Source: Eopsaltria australis (Eukaryota > Chordata > Aves > Passeriformes > Petroicidae). Taken from it: a stretch of 64,000 nucleotides of DNA. Positions 42,172 to 54,035 of this stretch are shown here, piece by piece. Within the stretch, counting starts at the first letter, position 1, and each line of letters starts with the position of its first letter. The notes beneath the pieces were generated by a model that saw only the letters and a program-made list of their open reading frames with translations, made no database searches and had not been told where the DNA came from. The stretch spans positions 1 to 64,000 of the forward strand of contig JAVTVJ010001680.1 of NCBI GenBank assembly GCA_034509425.1, read 5' to 3'. A program made the position numbers and the translations under genes.

Positions 42172-45089
42172 ATGGGCTGGGTTTTCTGGGGGATAAATTC
42201 CATCTAGAGCCGTTGATAACCTTAAAGGTGGGCCCCCAAGAGGAGGTATTAGAATTTATAGTGGATACTGAGGCAGAGAGAACTTACGTAGTAAATATTC
42301 CAAAGAGATATGATATAAGTGATGACACTGTGAAACTAACAGGAGCAAAAGGAGAAGGGTTTAGGGTTCCTGTCATTAAAAATATAGTAATTAAAGGGGA
42401 AACAAGAATAGGGATGGGAGATGTCTTATTAGTTCCGGGAGCAGGTTACAACTTATTGGGGAGGGACTTACAGATACAATTGGGAATAGGGGTTATACCC
42501 GAAGAAGGGAAAATGTGTTACAACTTGGCCAAGAAGATGAGGAAAAAAATTAACAAAAAGGTTTGGGCGGGGGAAGGAAATAGGGGAGGATTGAATATTG
42601 ACCCTATAAGGGTCACGATCGAGAAAGAAGAATGTCCCATCCGTATACGTCAGTACCCTATATCCTTAGAAGGAAGAGAAGGCTTAAAGCTTATAATAGA
42701 AGAATTAATAAAGGATGGGACATTGGAACCCTCTATGTCTCCTCATAATACCCCTATTGTCCCACTAAAAAATCCTGATGGAAATTATAGATTAGTACAA
42801 GATTTAAGAAAAGTAAACAAGAGAACTTGAACCCATTACCCAGTAGTACCCAATGCCTACACTCTTTTAAGTAAAGTCCCACCTCAGCATCAGTGGTTTA
42901 ATGTAGTGGATCTAAAAGATGCTTTCTGGGCTTGTCCATTAGCAGAGGAAAGCTGGAATATTTTTGCCTTTAAATGGGAGGATCCAAACACTGGGCGGAA
43001 GCAACCACTAATCTGGACAAAACTACCACAAGGATTCACCGAATCTCCAAATCTATTTTGGCAAGCTTTAGAAGAAACTTAGAACTTTAGAACTTTCCAC
43101 ACTCCTCCCGCAATACAGTATATCCAATATGTAGATGATCTTTTATTATCAGGGGAAGCTGAAGTGGAAGTTAGAGAAGCTACTATAAAACTTCAGAATT
43201 TTCTTGGGGAAAAGGAATTAAGAGTATCAAAAGGGAAATTACAATTCGTGGAATCAGAGGTGAAGTATCTCGGTCACTTAATAAGCAAAGGAAGACAAAT
43301 ATTGAATCCTGAGAGGGTGGCAGGGGTTTTATCTCTCCCTGCTCCCTCTTCAAAAAAAGGAAGTTAGGAGACTGCTTGGACTGTTGGTATACTGTAGATC
43401 ATGGATTGAAGGATATACCCAGGCAGTAAAATTTTTATATGAAAAATTGTGAGAAGGAGAGGATATAAAGTGGACCAAGGGAGATGATAATAAATTAGAA
43501 GAATTAAAGTTGAAACTAGCTTGGGTACCAGCCTTGAGCTTACCCTCACTAGAAAAACCCTTTCCTCTGTATGTAAACGTAGAAAGTGGAATAGCTCATG
43601 GAGTTTTAGTTCAGGAATGGGGGGAGTGAAGAACCCGGTAGGTTATTTATCAAAATTTCTAGATCCAGTGAGTCATGGTTGGCCAATATGTATTCAACCT
43701 GTAGCAGCTACTGCTATTCTGGTAGAAGAGAGTTGTAAAATCACTTTTGGAAGGAAACTAATGGTGTATACATCCCATGCGGTATGAAATGTGTTAAATC
43801 AAAAAGCTGAAAAATGGTTAAGAGACTCTAGGATGTTAAAATATGAAGCAATTTTAATAGACAGTGATGACACTAGAAGTAAGTAAAAGTATAAATCCAG
43901 CTCAATTCTTATATGGAGAACCAAAAAGTAACTTAACAATAACTGTTTAGAAATTATACAATACCAAACTAAAATTTGGGAGGATCTAGCAGAACTAGCC
44001 CTCCCAGAAGGAGAAAGAATATATGTTGATGGTTCATCTAGATGTTTACAAGGAAAGAGGATATCAGGAAATGCCTTGGTTGATGGGAAAAGTATGCAGA
44101 CCATAGAAAAAGGGAAATTACCTTCAAACTGGTTGGCTCAATCTTGTGAGTTATATGCTCTAAAAAGGGCACTGGAATATTTAGCACAAAAGAAAGGGAC
44201 CATATATACCGATTCAAGGAATGCCTTTGGGGTAGTGCACACCTTTGGAAAAATTTGGGAAGAAAGAGGATTAATAAATTCAAAAGGAAAGGGACTGATA
44301 CATGAGGGACTCATTTTAGAGGTTTTAGAGGCACTAAAATTACCTGAAGAGATATCTGTGGTACATGTTAAAGGACACCAAAATGGAATGACCCCAGAAA
44401 TAAGAGGGAATAATTTAGCAGATCAAGAGGCTAGAGATGCAGCAGAAAATGGGACCAAAAAGGTTATGTTAATTTTGACCCCAAACCAGGAAGAATTAGA
44501 AATCCCAAAATTTAGTGAAGCAGAAGAAAGAGAATTAAGCAAAATAGGGGGAGAACAAGATCAGTCCAGGAAATGGAAACTTCCTGATGGGAGGCAGTTA
44601 CTTAATAAACCTATTACTAGAAAAATATTAGAAGATATGCATCAAAAAACTCATTGGGGTATTCAAGCCCTGTGTGATCACTTTTTAAGAAATTATGGGT
44701 GTATTGGGATCTTTGGATTAGCAAAACAAGTAGTGGAAAAATGTGTAATTTGTCAAAAATTAAATAAAAAGGTAATGAGAAAAACAATGTTAGGAGGCCG
44801 TGAGTTAGCTCTGCGACCGTTTCAAAGTATCCAATTCAATTTTACTGAGCTTCCCCAAGTGCAGAAGTGGAAATTTTTATCGGTAATAGTAGACCATTTA
44901 ACTCACTGGATAGAAGCTGTTCCCACCGTCAGAGCTACAGCTAATGTGGTATGTAAAACCCTTTTGGAACAAATCATTCCCAGGTATGGAATGGTTAATA
45001 GAATAGACTCAGATAGAGGGACACATTTTACCTCAAAAATCCTACAGCAAATAACTCAAGCCTTGGGAATAAGATGGGAATTACATACC
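42165..45089 (+). pseudogene. pol: Provirus G pro-pol: protease, RT, RNase H and integrase up to LTR B2
   Basis: Protease: FIVDTEAERT (about 42253) has Glu for Gly in the DTG site; LLGRDLQIQLG closes the fold (42457). RT: SMSPHNTPIVPLKN (42735) and NVVDLKDAFWACPL (42900), then QYVDDLLLSG with intact YVDD (43125-43152). RNase H: YVDGSSRC, CELYALKRALE, YTDSRNAFGVVH and ADQEARDAA (44020-44440) keep the four acidic residues. Integrase: HWGIQALCDHFL, CVICQK, VDHLTHWIEA and DSDRGTHFTS. Stops occur near 42828, 43079, 43366 and 43795, with a compensating frameshift pair between about 43355 and 43620. The frame is open from about 43980 to the B2 insertion, so decay is modest. Confidence 0.85.
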
Positions 45090-46612
45090 TGTCCTGGGTT
45101 ACGCCGGAGGGGTCAAAATCTAGGAAGTGATTTATGCTGCAGGAAGGAATATAACTTCCTTCCTGGGAGAGAGACCCAATAATCAGGTAGTTTTAAGGAT
45201 TGATATGTACGTAAACGAATTAAAAAGTTGATCCGCCTTCGAGGAAAAAACCATATATAAGCAGAGACTCTCTGAAGCTCTTCCTCTTTGGACCTGCTGC
45301 TGCTGTGTAGAGAGGAGCAGCTCCTGCTTCTCTCGCTGGTAAGGCCCCAGTTCCCCCCCCCCACCTCCTTCCAAAGGAGGGGGGGGGCGGGGAGGGAAGT
45401 TTAGAGCGGCCGTGCCGCTGCAGCTGGGAATGGGGGAGGAACGGCTGGAATCTTCAGCAGATACAGCTCAGCCAGTGTGCCAGCTACACGAGAGGGAGAG
45501 CCAGGCCCCTGCTCCGGGCCAGGCAAGGACCGGGCCGGACTCCATCCAGCTCGGGCCTGTTCAAACAGCCCGGCAAAGAGCACGTGATCCTCACACTGCT
45601 GGAGAGAGAGAGAGACAGAGATTAACTCTCTCCATGCCTGGACTAAACTCACAGACACCCATCCTTCCTCACAGAGAGAGGAACGAGTGAGGACATCGAC
45701 ATAGTGCAGCGCAGAGACTTTACAGTCAGTGAGGAAAGCAGAACTGATACTTAGAAGGAGGTGCATGAGAAGTGCTTCAAGAGTGAAGCTGAAAACTCTT
45801 TTGGAGAACCATGGTTGGGGACTAAGCTAATAAATTGCCTGCAATATTTGAAGACATAGTCCAAAGGGGGATGTGAGATTTCTAACTGCAGCCAATGAAC
45901 TGAAATACCTGGGTAAAGACAAGTAAGCGTTGAAATAGGTACAGCCTCATGAGAAACTTGAACCAAGACAGAGGAGAGGCTGTGACCCAGAGCCCTGGTC
46001 CCGGGGAGAATGCTAGAGAACCTGAGTTGTCAAGAGAACCTGTGTTGCTAAGCACAGAAGAAGGAATTTTCTTTGTTGCTGCAATTGAACTGGGCATCCT
46101 TAAAACAGGTACCCTGTGGACTGTTCATAACCCACCCAAGTGGCTGTGGGAAGGCTACTGGTGTGGGAGGGATCCACCATTAAGCTGGACTTTGCTCCGG
46201 GCAGCGGCTAATGGTGAGGCAGAAGACCCATAAAAACTGTATTTTTCTTACAGAAGATCCATAGTGTAAGCAAAAGAAACTTCTCTCCCTAAATGAACTG
46301 GGACAAGAGCTATTTCTGAGGTGGTAAACTGACTGGAGGTCGAAGTGTTGTCTTTTGTATGTTGTCAGGGAGAATGAAATGGAGAAGTGGGGGAAGGAGG
46401 GGTGGTCTGAAGAGTTTGTTCTGGTTTTTCTTAGTTTTTTTTTTCTTTTCCCTTTGTCTTAGGCATATTAAAAAAACTTCTTTGTACTTTATAAAGTTTG
46501 AGCCTGCTTTGCCTACTCCTAATCCTCATCTCACAACAAGCAATCAAGTAAATATAAGTAAGTGTGCTAGCATTTAGCCACAAACCTGAATAGGCGAACT
46601 GAAACCACTACA
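45090..46612 (+). repeat. Solo LTR B2 (1523 bp), TSD ATACC
   Basis: TGTCCTGGGTTACG...CCACTACA, flanked by ATACC at 45085-45089 and 46613-46617. TATATAA at 45254-45260; a degraded AATAAA near 46467. It splits integrase of provirus G, which continues directly on the right. Between the promoter and the polyadenylation signal lies about 1.2 kb, including a GC-rich GGGCCAGGC block. Confidence 0.92.
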
Positions 46613-46617
46613 ATACC

Positions 46618-47206
46618 CCATGGTAGCCCCAGAGTTCGGGCCGAGTGGAGAGGATGAACCAGACTTTAAAAAGAACTAACAAAACTGATGATTGAAACGC
46701 AAATGTCATTGGTAAAATGTTTGCCTTTGGCCCTATTGAGGGTCCGAACACAACCCAGGTCATACCTGGGAGTGTCACCCTATGAAATGATGTTCGGATT
46801 ACCCTTTCTGACAACCCAACATGAAACTGCTACCTATGAAGTGGGGGAAATGAGTGTTGGAAAATATGTCACCACAATTGCAAGGATGCTTAAAGATTTG
46901 CAGTTGAAAGGGCTAATGCCTCAAACCACACCTTTAGAATTTAAAATCCATAATATCCATCCAGGGGAGTGGGTACTAGTGAAAGCTTGGAAAGAGTAAT
47001 CTTTAACTCCACAGTGGGAAGGTCCTTTTCATGCACTACTGATAACTGAGGCCGTGATCCAAACCAGGGAAAGAGGGTGGATCCACACTAGCAGAATCAA
47101 GGGACCTGTGGAGGAACCTAACGAGTGGATCATAACGTCCAGACCGGGTGATACCAAGTTGACTCTCAAGCAGGGACAAAGAAGTAATGAACTGGGAAGA
47201 ACCAAA
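46618..47206 (+). pseudogene. pol: Provirus G integrase C-terminal part
   Basis: Right of B2 the frame reads PQSSGRVERMNQTLKR after one TAG in place of the usual His. A single frameshift follows, then VSPYEMMFGLPF and, in the C-terminal domain, HNIHPGEWVLVKAWKE, WEGPFHALL and GWIHTSRIK. The pol end lies near 47206. Its C-terminal Trp and His spacing matches elements E and L. Confidence 0.8.
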
Positions 47207-47461
47207 TGATCTAAGGAATGTACAAAGAATCACACCTAATTAAGAAGTAAGGCCAAACTTATATGAGTGGTTTCAAGAGTAGCCTGGACAAGTTCTGAGA
47301 CACCTCCGATACCCCCTTGGGAGGAAAACTTCCACTTCAAACAGGAACAGCCAGACTGTTTCAGCCAGAAGGCCCTCATATTTTGACCTCAGCCTGTGAC
47401 ATATAAAGAAGAGGAGGAATTAGAACTTCCATCGGTACCATCCCCTATACCCTATCTAATT

Positions 47462-47770
47462 CACCCCAATACCAGGACATACTAACTGGGTTGAATATAA
47501 ATGCTTAGGTTGTAGAAAAATTGGTATTGCAGCTCACAAAAATGACTATCTCATTGTAGGAAGTGTAGAGTGCCAAAATTTATCCCCTTTCCAGACAGAA
47601 CTAAGAAAAGCTAAAATAATAACTTTACTTTGTGGATGGGAATTACTAGTGCCTGTTAGATGGGAGATACCCGAGAAACAATGGGAAACTACTATTAAGG
47701 AGTGTAAAAAAAAAAAAAAGGTTTGCTTGGAAATTAGCAAAAAGGAAGTGACCAGGAAATAGAGGGCAAG
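47462..47770 (+). pseudogene. Long Env leader of provirus G with CxxC motif
   Basis: Downstream of pol a frame reads NWVEYKCLGCRKIGIAAH and then about 60 residues rich in Trp and Lys (CGWELLVPVRWEIPEKQWE). It reaches a 14-A run at 47706-47719, where the frame is lost, before the Env signal peptide at 47838. A matching arrangement exists in provirus L (54267-54894). I do not know this domain. It may be an extended signal peptide or leader of Env, or a separate small protein. It is broken here by the A-run and a TAG. Confidence 0.5.
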
Positions 47771-47837
47771 ACCAGGTTGGCCGCTGTACTCACCACCGAG
47801 AAGATCATATACACCTGCTGTGGGTAGCAACCCTATA

Positions 47838-49661
47838 GGCATGGGAGGTGGGAGTATAAGCCATATCAGACCTCTGTTGTTCCTTTTTCTGTCACTTATT
47901 CTTTTCCCTTTTGGGATGCCAGTAAAACTATGTAATCAATGTTACTGAAGGCTTTACATGGAAAGACACCAAGGTTCCTTTTTTATTTCTCACACCCATG
48001 TCGACAGTCACTGTTATAACCCATCCAAATTAGGTACCTGTATACACAATGGGAAAAAATACTGGATTGCAAAAAAACTTAGGAAAAAGTGGTAATAGGC
48101 TAGGAAGTGGATGTCCAAAAGGGGAAAGATGGGTTTGTTTCACATTTGCCCTTAGGGGTAGAGTCCAGGATTTGGTTAAAGAACAGTTAGTAAACAAAAA
48201 AAACAAAGCCAACACAGCCACCTAACTGTATCAAAACCACTTCAGGATTGGTATATGAAACTCAAACAACAATCAGAAAAAGAAATAGACATCTTGAGAT
48301 CTGGGAAAAACCTGTTTGTGGAATTGGGAGAAAGAATAAGTAAGGAAATTAATGTAACCAACTGCTGGGTCTGTGGAGGCGCTTTGATGACAGAAGAACA
48401 GCCATGGAAAGGCAGTAGCTTAGGCCCAACTGAACTCCTTAAGTTGAACCGGACAAACATAAGGGGGGAAACCCGACCAGGAGGATGGATTTTAAGTTCA
48501 ACAGTAATAGGAGAAGAATGTCTCTGGCGTACTGAGAAGAATTTTGTTAATGAAGTAGGGCATACTCCCTGTAAGAGCTATAAAGTCAGTAAGGGAACCT
48601 TTGCGCAGTGGATCCCAGAGGCACCAACTCTGTATTGGACCAAAAGAAAGACAAAAGAATAAAATTCTAAGTATAAAAGTGAAATCAAACTTTTCCAATG
48701 TAATGATACAGGCAAGAATCCTTATTTGGGGATGCCAGAAATATCCAAAATTTGGGAAAATATGGATCAACAGAAAGATGATTATTGGAAAGCATAAGAT
48801 GGATTATTTTGGTAATGTGGGAAAAGAGCATATCTAAAACTCCCCTCCCGGTGGAAAGGGAGTTGTACTCTGGGGATCATACAGCCAGGTTTTTTTCTTC
48901 TACCAAGGCCAGATGTAGATCAATTAAGAGTACCATTTTGTGATGACCTAAAAAGGAAAAAGAGGAATTGGTTTGGAGGATTTCAAAAATGGGGAGATGA
49001 GGAATGGCCCCCTCAATGCATATTGGAAACATATGGGCCAGCCACTTGGGCACAAGATGGGAGTTGGGGATATCGAACCCCCATTTATATGCTAAATTGT
49101 CTTATAAGAATCCAAGCAGTTGTAGAAATAATATCAAACAAAACTTCTAAGGCAATGGAATTAATAGCAAGTCAACAAAGTCAAACAAATGCTGCAGTGT
49201 ACCAAAACAGGTTGGCTTTAGACTATTTGTTAGCTGAAGAAGGGGGTGTTTCTGGAAAATTTAATACATCAGATTGTTGTTTGAAAATAGATGACAATGG
49301 GGATGCCGTCCTGGATATAGCCAAAGATATCAGGAAAATATCCCATGTACTGGTCCAAAAATGGGAATTGATACTAAAAACTAGTTGATGGGATAATATA
49401 TTTGGAGTGGAATGGTGGAAGAAGCTAGGCTCATTCCTTTTATGTGCTACAGCTGGGTTGATATTTCTTCCTTGCTTGATCCCCTGTTTTATTCGGCTAA
49501 TCACCAGCGTAGTCCAAAGTATGCAAGTGGTAACAATGCCTATAGACCCAAAATTGGCTACATCTGGGGCAGCACAAAAAATAATGATATTAAAAAAACC
49601 AAATGATACTGAAAAGCCGTTTGAAGAAGCAAAATTGATTTATGAAAGAAATGAACAATGA
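47838..49661 (+). pseudogene. env: Provirus G env, gamma-type, broken
   Basis: Signal peptide MGGGSISHIRPLLFLFLSLI at 47840-47900, then a surface subunit with several stops. It is readable from 48255: TNCWVCGGAL at 48360-48390 is the CWxC motif. A basic cleavage site LKRKKR lies near 48947-48964. The transmembrane subunit has QNRLALDYLLAEEGG, then a CX6CC whose first Cys is Ser (VSGKFNTSDCC), about 49200-49280. A short stop near 49386 precedes a hydrophobic anchor (GLIFLPCLIPCFIRLI) and the tail SMQVVTMPIDPKLAT (49520-49560), ending at 49659-49661. The missing Cys would prevent the SU-TM disulfide. Confidence 0.8.
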
Positions 49662-49701
49662 AATGAAGGTTAGAATTACTGCTCAAGCCAAATGATCTAT
49701 A

Positions 49702-49719
49702 AAAAGGAAGAGGGAGGAT
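49702..49719 (+). other. Polypurine tract of provirus G
   Basis: AAAAGGAAGAGGGAGGAT directly before the TG of the 3' LTR. Confidence 0.85.
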
Positions 49720-50330
49720 TGTGATAAATACGTTATAGTATTGGCTTTTCGCAAGTGTCAAAATGAATACTATGTGTATAATGTTAATCCTTATAGAAGG
49801 AGCTTTTGTTACAGAAATATAATGATTACTAAATGCTTTTTTCTTTGTTCTAACATAGATATAGTTGTGAAATAACTAATATAGCTGTGTTAAAATGTAC
49901 CTAACTTACAATAAACCACTGGCTTAGCCGGATAAACACAGGTGTGACAGGCACCTGCCACAGGACATCTCTATCAACAACAACCATCTGTTGGAAACTG
50001 ACAGACGAAGGAAGATACTGAACTCTCCAAAAGGACCATGCATGCTCTAAAAAGGCAGACCCAAGGAGGAGCCATGCTAACTAGTTCTTGGAACATGTAA
50101 AATAGCTCAGAGAAAAGTTTGAATATACATATTTGTCTATGAATATGCAATAGGCTGATGCAATAAGAAAAGTATATAAAGAGAATCTCTCACCATAACA
50201 GGTGTGCTCTTGGCTCAGTGCCAAGGGTACCCAGCATCCTGGGTGTTGTAACCTTTTGCTCTATCTTGTCCCTTATTGTCTTTTATTAAACCTTTAAATC
50301 TTAACAGAAGAGTGGACCTCATTTTTCACA
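49720..50330 (+). repeat. 3' LTR of provirus G (611 bp)
   Basis: TGTGATAAATACG...TTTTTCACA. TATATAAAG near 50175; the Py-rich R/U5 (TCTTTTATTAAACC near 50280) is shared with the 5' LTR. Confidence 0.88.
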
Positions 50331-50609
50331 AGGGGTCCAAACCATTATCTGAATCTCCCCAGTAAAATCCCCATCTATGAGTCTAGGCAAAACAAAAAAA
50401 CCCTGCTTTGTGGTCAACGCTTGACCAATCACAAGTGCACTGCACCCCTGGCCCAGCAGTCCCCGGACATCTGAAGGCAAACAGTGCACATTGCTGTCCT
50501 GAAGAGATACTGTGATGGAGGAGGCCAGGTCCATGCTGGTGTCTCTTGCTGTCTGGGTTCGCAACGCATTTGTGTTCATGGGTGCAGCGGGGCTTGATTT
50601 GCTATCCAC
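50331..50609 (-). pseudogene. Provirus P dUTPase (start of pro), truncated by provirus G
   Basis: Minus strand, -1 relative to gag. The frame has the dUTPase segments GQGCSALVIGQALTTKQGFF and LIDGDFTGEIQI. Betaretroviruses carry dUTPase in this position, fused ahead of the protease. The protease and the rest are lost at the junction with provirus G, and RT of the same element resumes 13 kb to the left. Confidence 0.75.
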
Positions 50610-51645
50610 ACATGGTTCCCCCCCGCTCTCCGCTGGCGGTTTCCCTGAGGGCCCACTGATGTAGCTGGGAGCAGCTGCCCTTCTTTAGCAAATTTAGATA
50701 GGCATTGTTTCACATGGTGCTGCGCCTTCCAGCAACACGTGCACACGGCTGTGTCCCCGGAACAAACTCCTTTGTTCCACGGGCATTCATGCCTCATGTG
50801 ACCTAGCTTCCCACACGAAAAACAAACACTCAATCTGGAACGGACTGTCATCGTAGCTAGAGCCTCTAAAAGCAAAGTCATGTTATGACCGGAAGTGACG
50901 ATTCCCTGACAAGCCTTAAGCATTTCTGTGACTGTGGGGGCTCGCAGGGGCCGTAAAACCTTTTGACAGTTGGGGTTAGCGTTTTCCACTGCTAACTGCT
51001 TCAGTACTATTTCTCGGGCGGTAATGTTGTTTATTTGCTTATCTAGGGTGGCTTTTAACTTATCTGGAAACTTAATAAAAGGTTTATGAGCTCTGTCTTA
51101 CACTACCAAATGAGGTTGTAGCAAGACCAGCATCCAGTACTTTACGAAAAGCCCACAAAGTGAGCTCCTTTGACTGCCGAAGAGCTTCCTGAGGCAGCTG
51201 AGTCTGGATAGCAGTTGACGCATTTTGGCCCTCTCCCATAGGAACTTCGGCACTGATAGGTTGCAAAACGTGCCCCAGGAGTAGACATAAATTGACCATA
51301 GCTTAAACAGTGCAAAGATCTCTCCACTCCGTCATCCAGACAGTGAATTGTATATCTGTCAGCATAAGCCGTGCTATTTGCTTAAAGTCTTGCAGTGCCA
51401 AGTCATATCAATCCACCACAGTTTCCAGAAGTCTAGTAGCAAATGGGGCACTTTTGCCATTGTCTATGGCTGAGCGGTGCAGATCTTTCCTGACAACATA
51501 AGGCAAGTTTTCCCATCTAGATAGTTGGTAGTGTTGGCAGATAACTGGGAAAGCATGTAATAAGTCGGCATCTCCTTCTGCGGCAGCCTGTTTTTTCACT
51601 GCTGCCCACTGATTGAGGGGAAAATCTCAGGCTCTGTTCATGGTG
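50576..51645 (-). pseudogene. gag: Provirus P gag: capsid and nucleocapsid, matrix missing
   Basis: Capsid is readable from about 51640: HAFPVICQHYQLSRWENL, then SAPFATRLLETVVD and WMTEWRDLC at 51330, with stops and shifts. The major homology region is not clear. Nucleocapsid at 50989-50576 has one good knuckle, CFSCGKLGHMRHEC (50820-50780). A second, CTCCWKAQHHVKQC (50735-50695), has an irregular start. A run of seven Gs near 50618-50624 sits at the gag-pro overlap. Matrix is absent because LTR sequence begins right before capsid. Confidence 0.72.
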
Positions 51646-52513
51646 CAAAGAGATCGGGGGACCAGGGGCCACCCTGCAGTGATTGAAGACATGGACCCTG
51701 CTATGCAAGCAAAAGCAAAGCCAGTTTATTACACTAATCACCAGTATTTATAGCTCTCTAACCTCCGTACAAAATTTTCCACTCGAACCCCTTTGCCCCT
51801 GTTCTCTTTGTGTTACGAATGGATTTGGGAGGTTAGATTAGTTCTCACCTTTTTGCCCAGGCCTTGGAAGTAGGTAGTAACCTTATTGAGGTAACCAGCA
51901 CCCAAAAAACCACTCTCGTGTATAAGTTCTTTTAATGATGACTGATTCTGTCTATTAAAGAAGGAATCATTTATTAATAGACGGGGAAACTAACAGACAT
52001 AAGACTTAAAGTAAACCAATACTACACAGGAATAAAACAAAAAGAAAGACTATTAGTAGATTTCATACAGTACACAAGAAGGTACCTATTTCACTTACAG
52101 CTAGCGAAGAAATAGTATAAGCTTAGGATTCAATGTATCTTACCATCCAATTTGTTGGTGTAGCACATCGAGATCCTTTCCCTCAATCTCCAGAGAAGTA
52201 ACCACGAAAACTGCATCCAGACTTCGGGGAGAAAACTTGGAACACTTTCAGGGTGTAAGAGGCTTCTGCCTCAGTGATAGCTCATGTATCTTTTATAGTG
52301 TAAAACTGTGACCCTCAAGTCAGTAATTTTTCTTTTATCTCTCCTCCCATCAGCTCTCCAGACTAAGATGTGAATTCTTAGCTGAGGTTTGAGCCCCCTG
52401 GTGCCAGAGATGACCCCTGCTGGGCCTTTGCACCCTTGGGTTATCTCTTTATTTTCCCTCGGTTACCTGTGACACACAGGAAGAGGAGGTAGTGGGGTAG
52501 ACGTCCTGCCACA
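51646..52513 (-). repeat. LTR sequences Q and R, minus strand
   Basis: Two promoter-polyadenylation pairs are visible in minus orientation: GAGCTATAAATACTGG with GTAATAAACTGG (about 51755-51720), and CACTATAAAAGATAC (52300) with TTAATAAATGATTCC (51970). The right end CCTGCCACA at 52513 is followed on the plus strand by ATCCACCCCGTG, the reverse of a polypurine-like CACGGGGTGGAT. At least two LTRs abut; the inner boundary (perhaps 51816) is a guess. Confidence 0.5.
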
Positions 52514-53135
52514 ATCCACCCCGTGACTTAGAGTCACTGGTTTTATCTCATGGAGTGATAGTGCAGGTATCTCTTGCCTCCATGCTATAAAAGCATACAC
52601 TTTCATATATGTGTGTACTGTTATTGAGTATTTTTTATATACATTGTTTTCCTAGGCTGTACAATTTCTTAAGAAAAATGTTGTGTTAACATTGGTAAGG
52701 AGCACCTGTCCTTGTTTCAGTTTATGTAACACCTATTCATGTAAGACATGGTATTACAGAGTGTATATGTTGGTTTAAGGGCAGTTCAATTATTAGTCCA
52801 TGTAGGGTAGGTTGTTCCTCCACCCTGTGAATCTTGAGACCACAGAAGCATGAGATGTAAACCAGGAACAAAGAGGAATTCATGGAGGTAGTTATTTGGT
52901 TGTAGTGACTGAAGAAGTTCAATGGATGGTCGGTGACTCTTCGTTTCTCCTTACGTTTCTGGTCCAGTCTTTTTCTTTAGTGAAGTTCAGTTTGCTTAAG
53001 ATAGTAAGTGTTAGACAATTCTACAACAATCTAAGCAAAAACATATATATACATATATTGTATTACATAATGGTTGGATTGTCTCAGGGGATTTAAGGAT
53101 GTACTGTAGGTCAATTTTTGTTTATGTTTTACCTT
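52514..53135. other. No gene recognised
   Basis: May be the 3' interior of the element that owns LTR R. No reading frame with retroviral motifs was found. Confidence 0.4.
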
Positions 53136-54035
53136 TGTTATAAACGAAACAGTCCATTTTATGATTAGAGAGAATTTATTAAAAATCAAAGTATAAAATT
53201 TGAAAAAGATGCACAAAGCAAAAGCAACACCGAGCCAGGCGATCGGCGTTGGGGTGAACTGAGTCTGAAACCCTGTTGGTTCGAATCTCACTAGCTCCCC
53301 ACTGCGGTTTCTATGAGGTGTCTTTTTATACCTTTTTTTCTTCTTTGTTATGTTGCCTTTTCCCCCAGCCTGGAAAAGAAACTCGAGATCATTTTAGCAA
53401 GGAGCTAATATAAAAGGGGATCTTTATTTTGAAGGTCTTCAGGAGCAGTTATGGAAAGGTGTCCATAAAAGTCCAGCCCCTCCAGGGGTGAGGACATATT
53501 TATAGCTTTTAGGAGATTAGCATAATTGATTAAAAGCACCAATTAGAAGAACAAGTGGTGATTCAATTCCCCCCCAGGTCCAGTCCCTCTTTTCTGGAGC
53601 CCCCCTCTCAGCACCGGCTCTACTTTGTTTATGAAAATGTACCTCAGAGATGTTCTTGGCCTTGGTTCCCAGGAAGAACCAAGATAGGACAGGGCCTTGC
53701 ACCCCCCTGGGGCTTGGAGCTCTGGAATTTGTTTTGTCTTTCTGCTTAGGGAAAGGCCATGGAAAAGTACTGGAAAAGCTAGCTATTAATACAGTAGGCT
53801 ACAGAGCTACAAATATATGTGCAATGGGTACAGAGAACATATAAAAGAAAAAAGGAAGAAACAAAACGGCATCAGTTAATTTCATCTTTTCAATACAACA
53901 ATGCAGTTTTTTCCTGTCTTTCCACCACATCTGACGACAGTTCCTGAAATCAGTAGTTGATTTTTGCTGCTGGAATGAGTTTCTGATGATGTATATTATT
54001 TATTGTATATGCACACTTGGAATCCATATCGTGGA
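53136..54035 (-). repeat. 3' LTR of provirus L (M1), truncated and split by H2
   Basis: TGTTATAAACG... matches M2 until about 54029 (GAATCCATATCGTGGA). There it switches to the Env tail, so the U3 start, polypurine tract and the end of env were deleted together. It contains solo LTR H2. Confidence 0.85.
53351..53874 (-). repeat. Solo LTR H2 (524 bp), TSD GTTA
   Basis: TGTTGCC...GGCATCA flanked by GTTA at 53347-53350 and 53875-53878; M2 has the uninterrupted site. TTTATTTTG near 53424 gives minus orientation. Confidence 0.88.

Noticed and set aside
53265..53290. tRNA gene
   Set aside because: A B-box-like string only; no acceptor or anticodon stem could be drawn and it lies inside LTR M.
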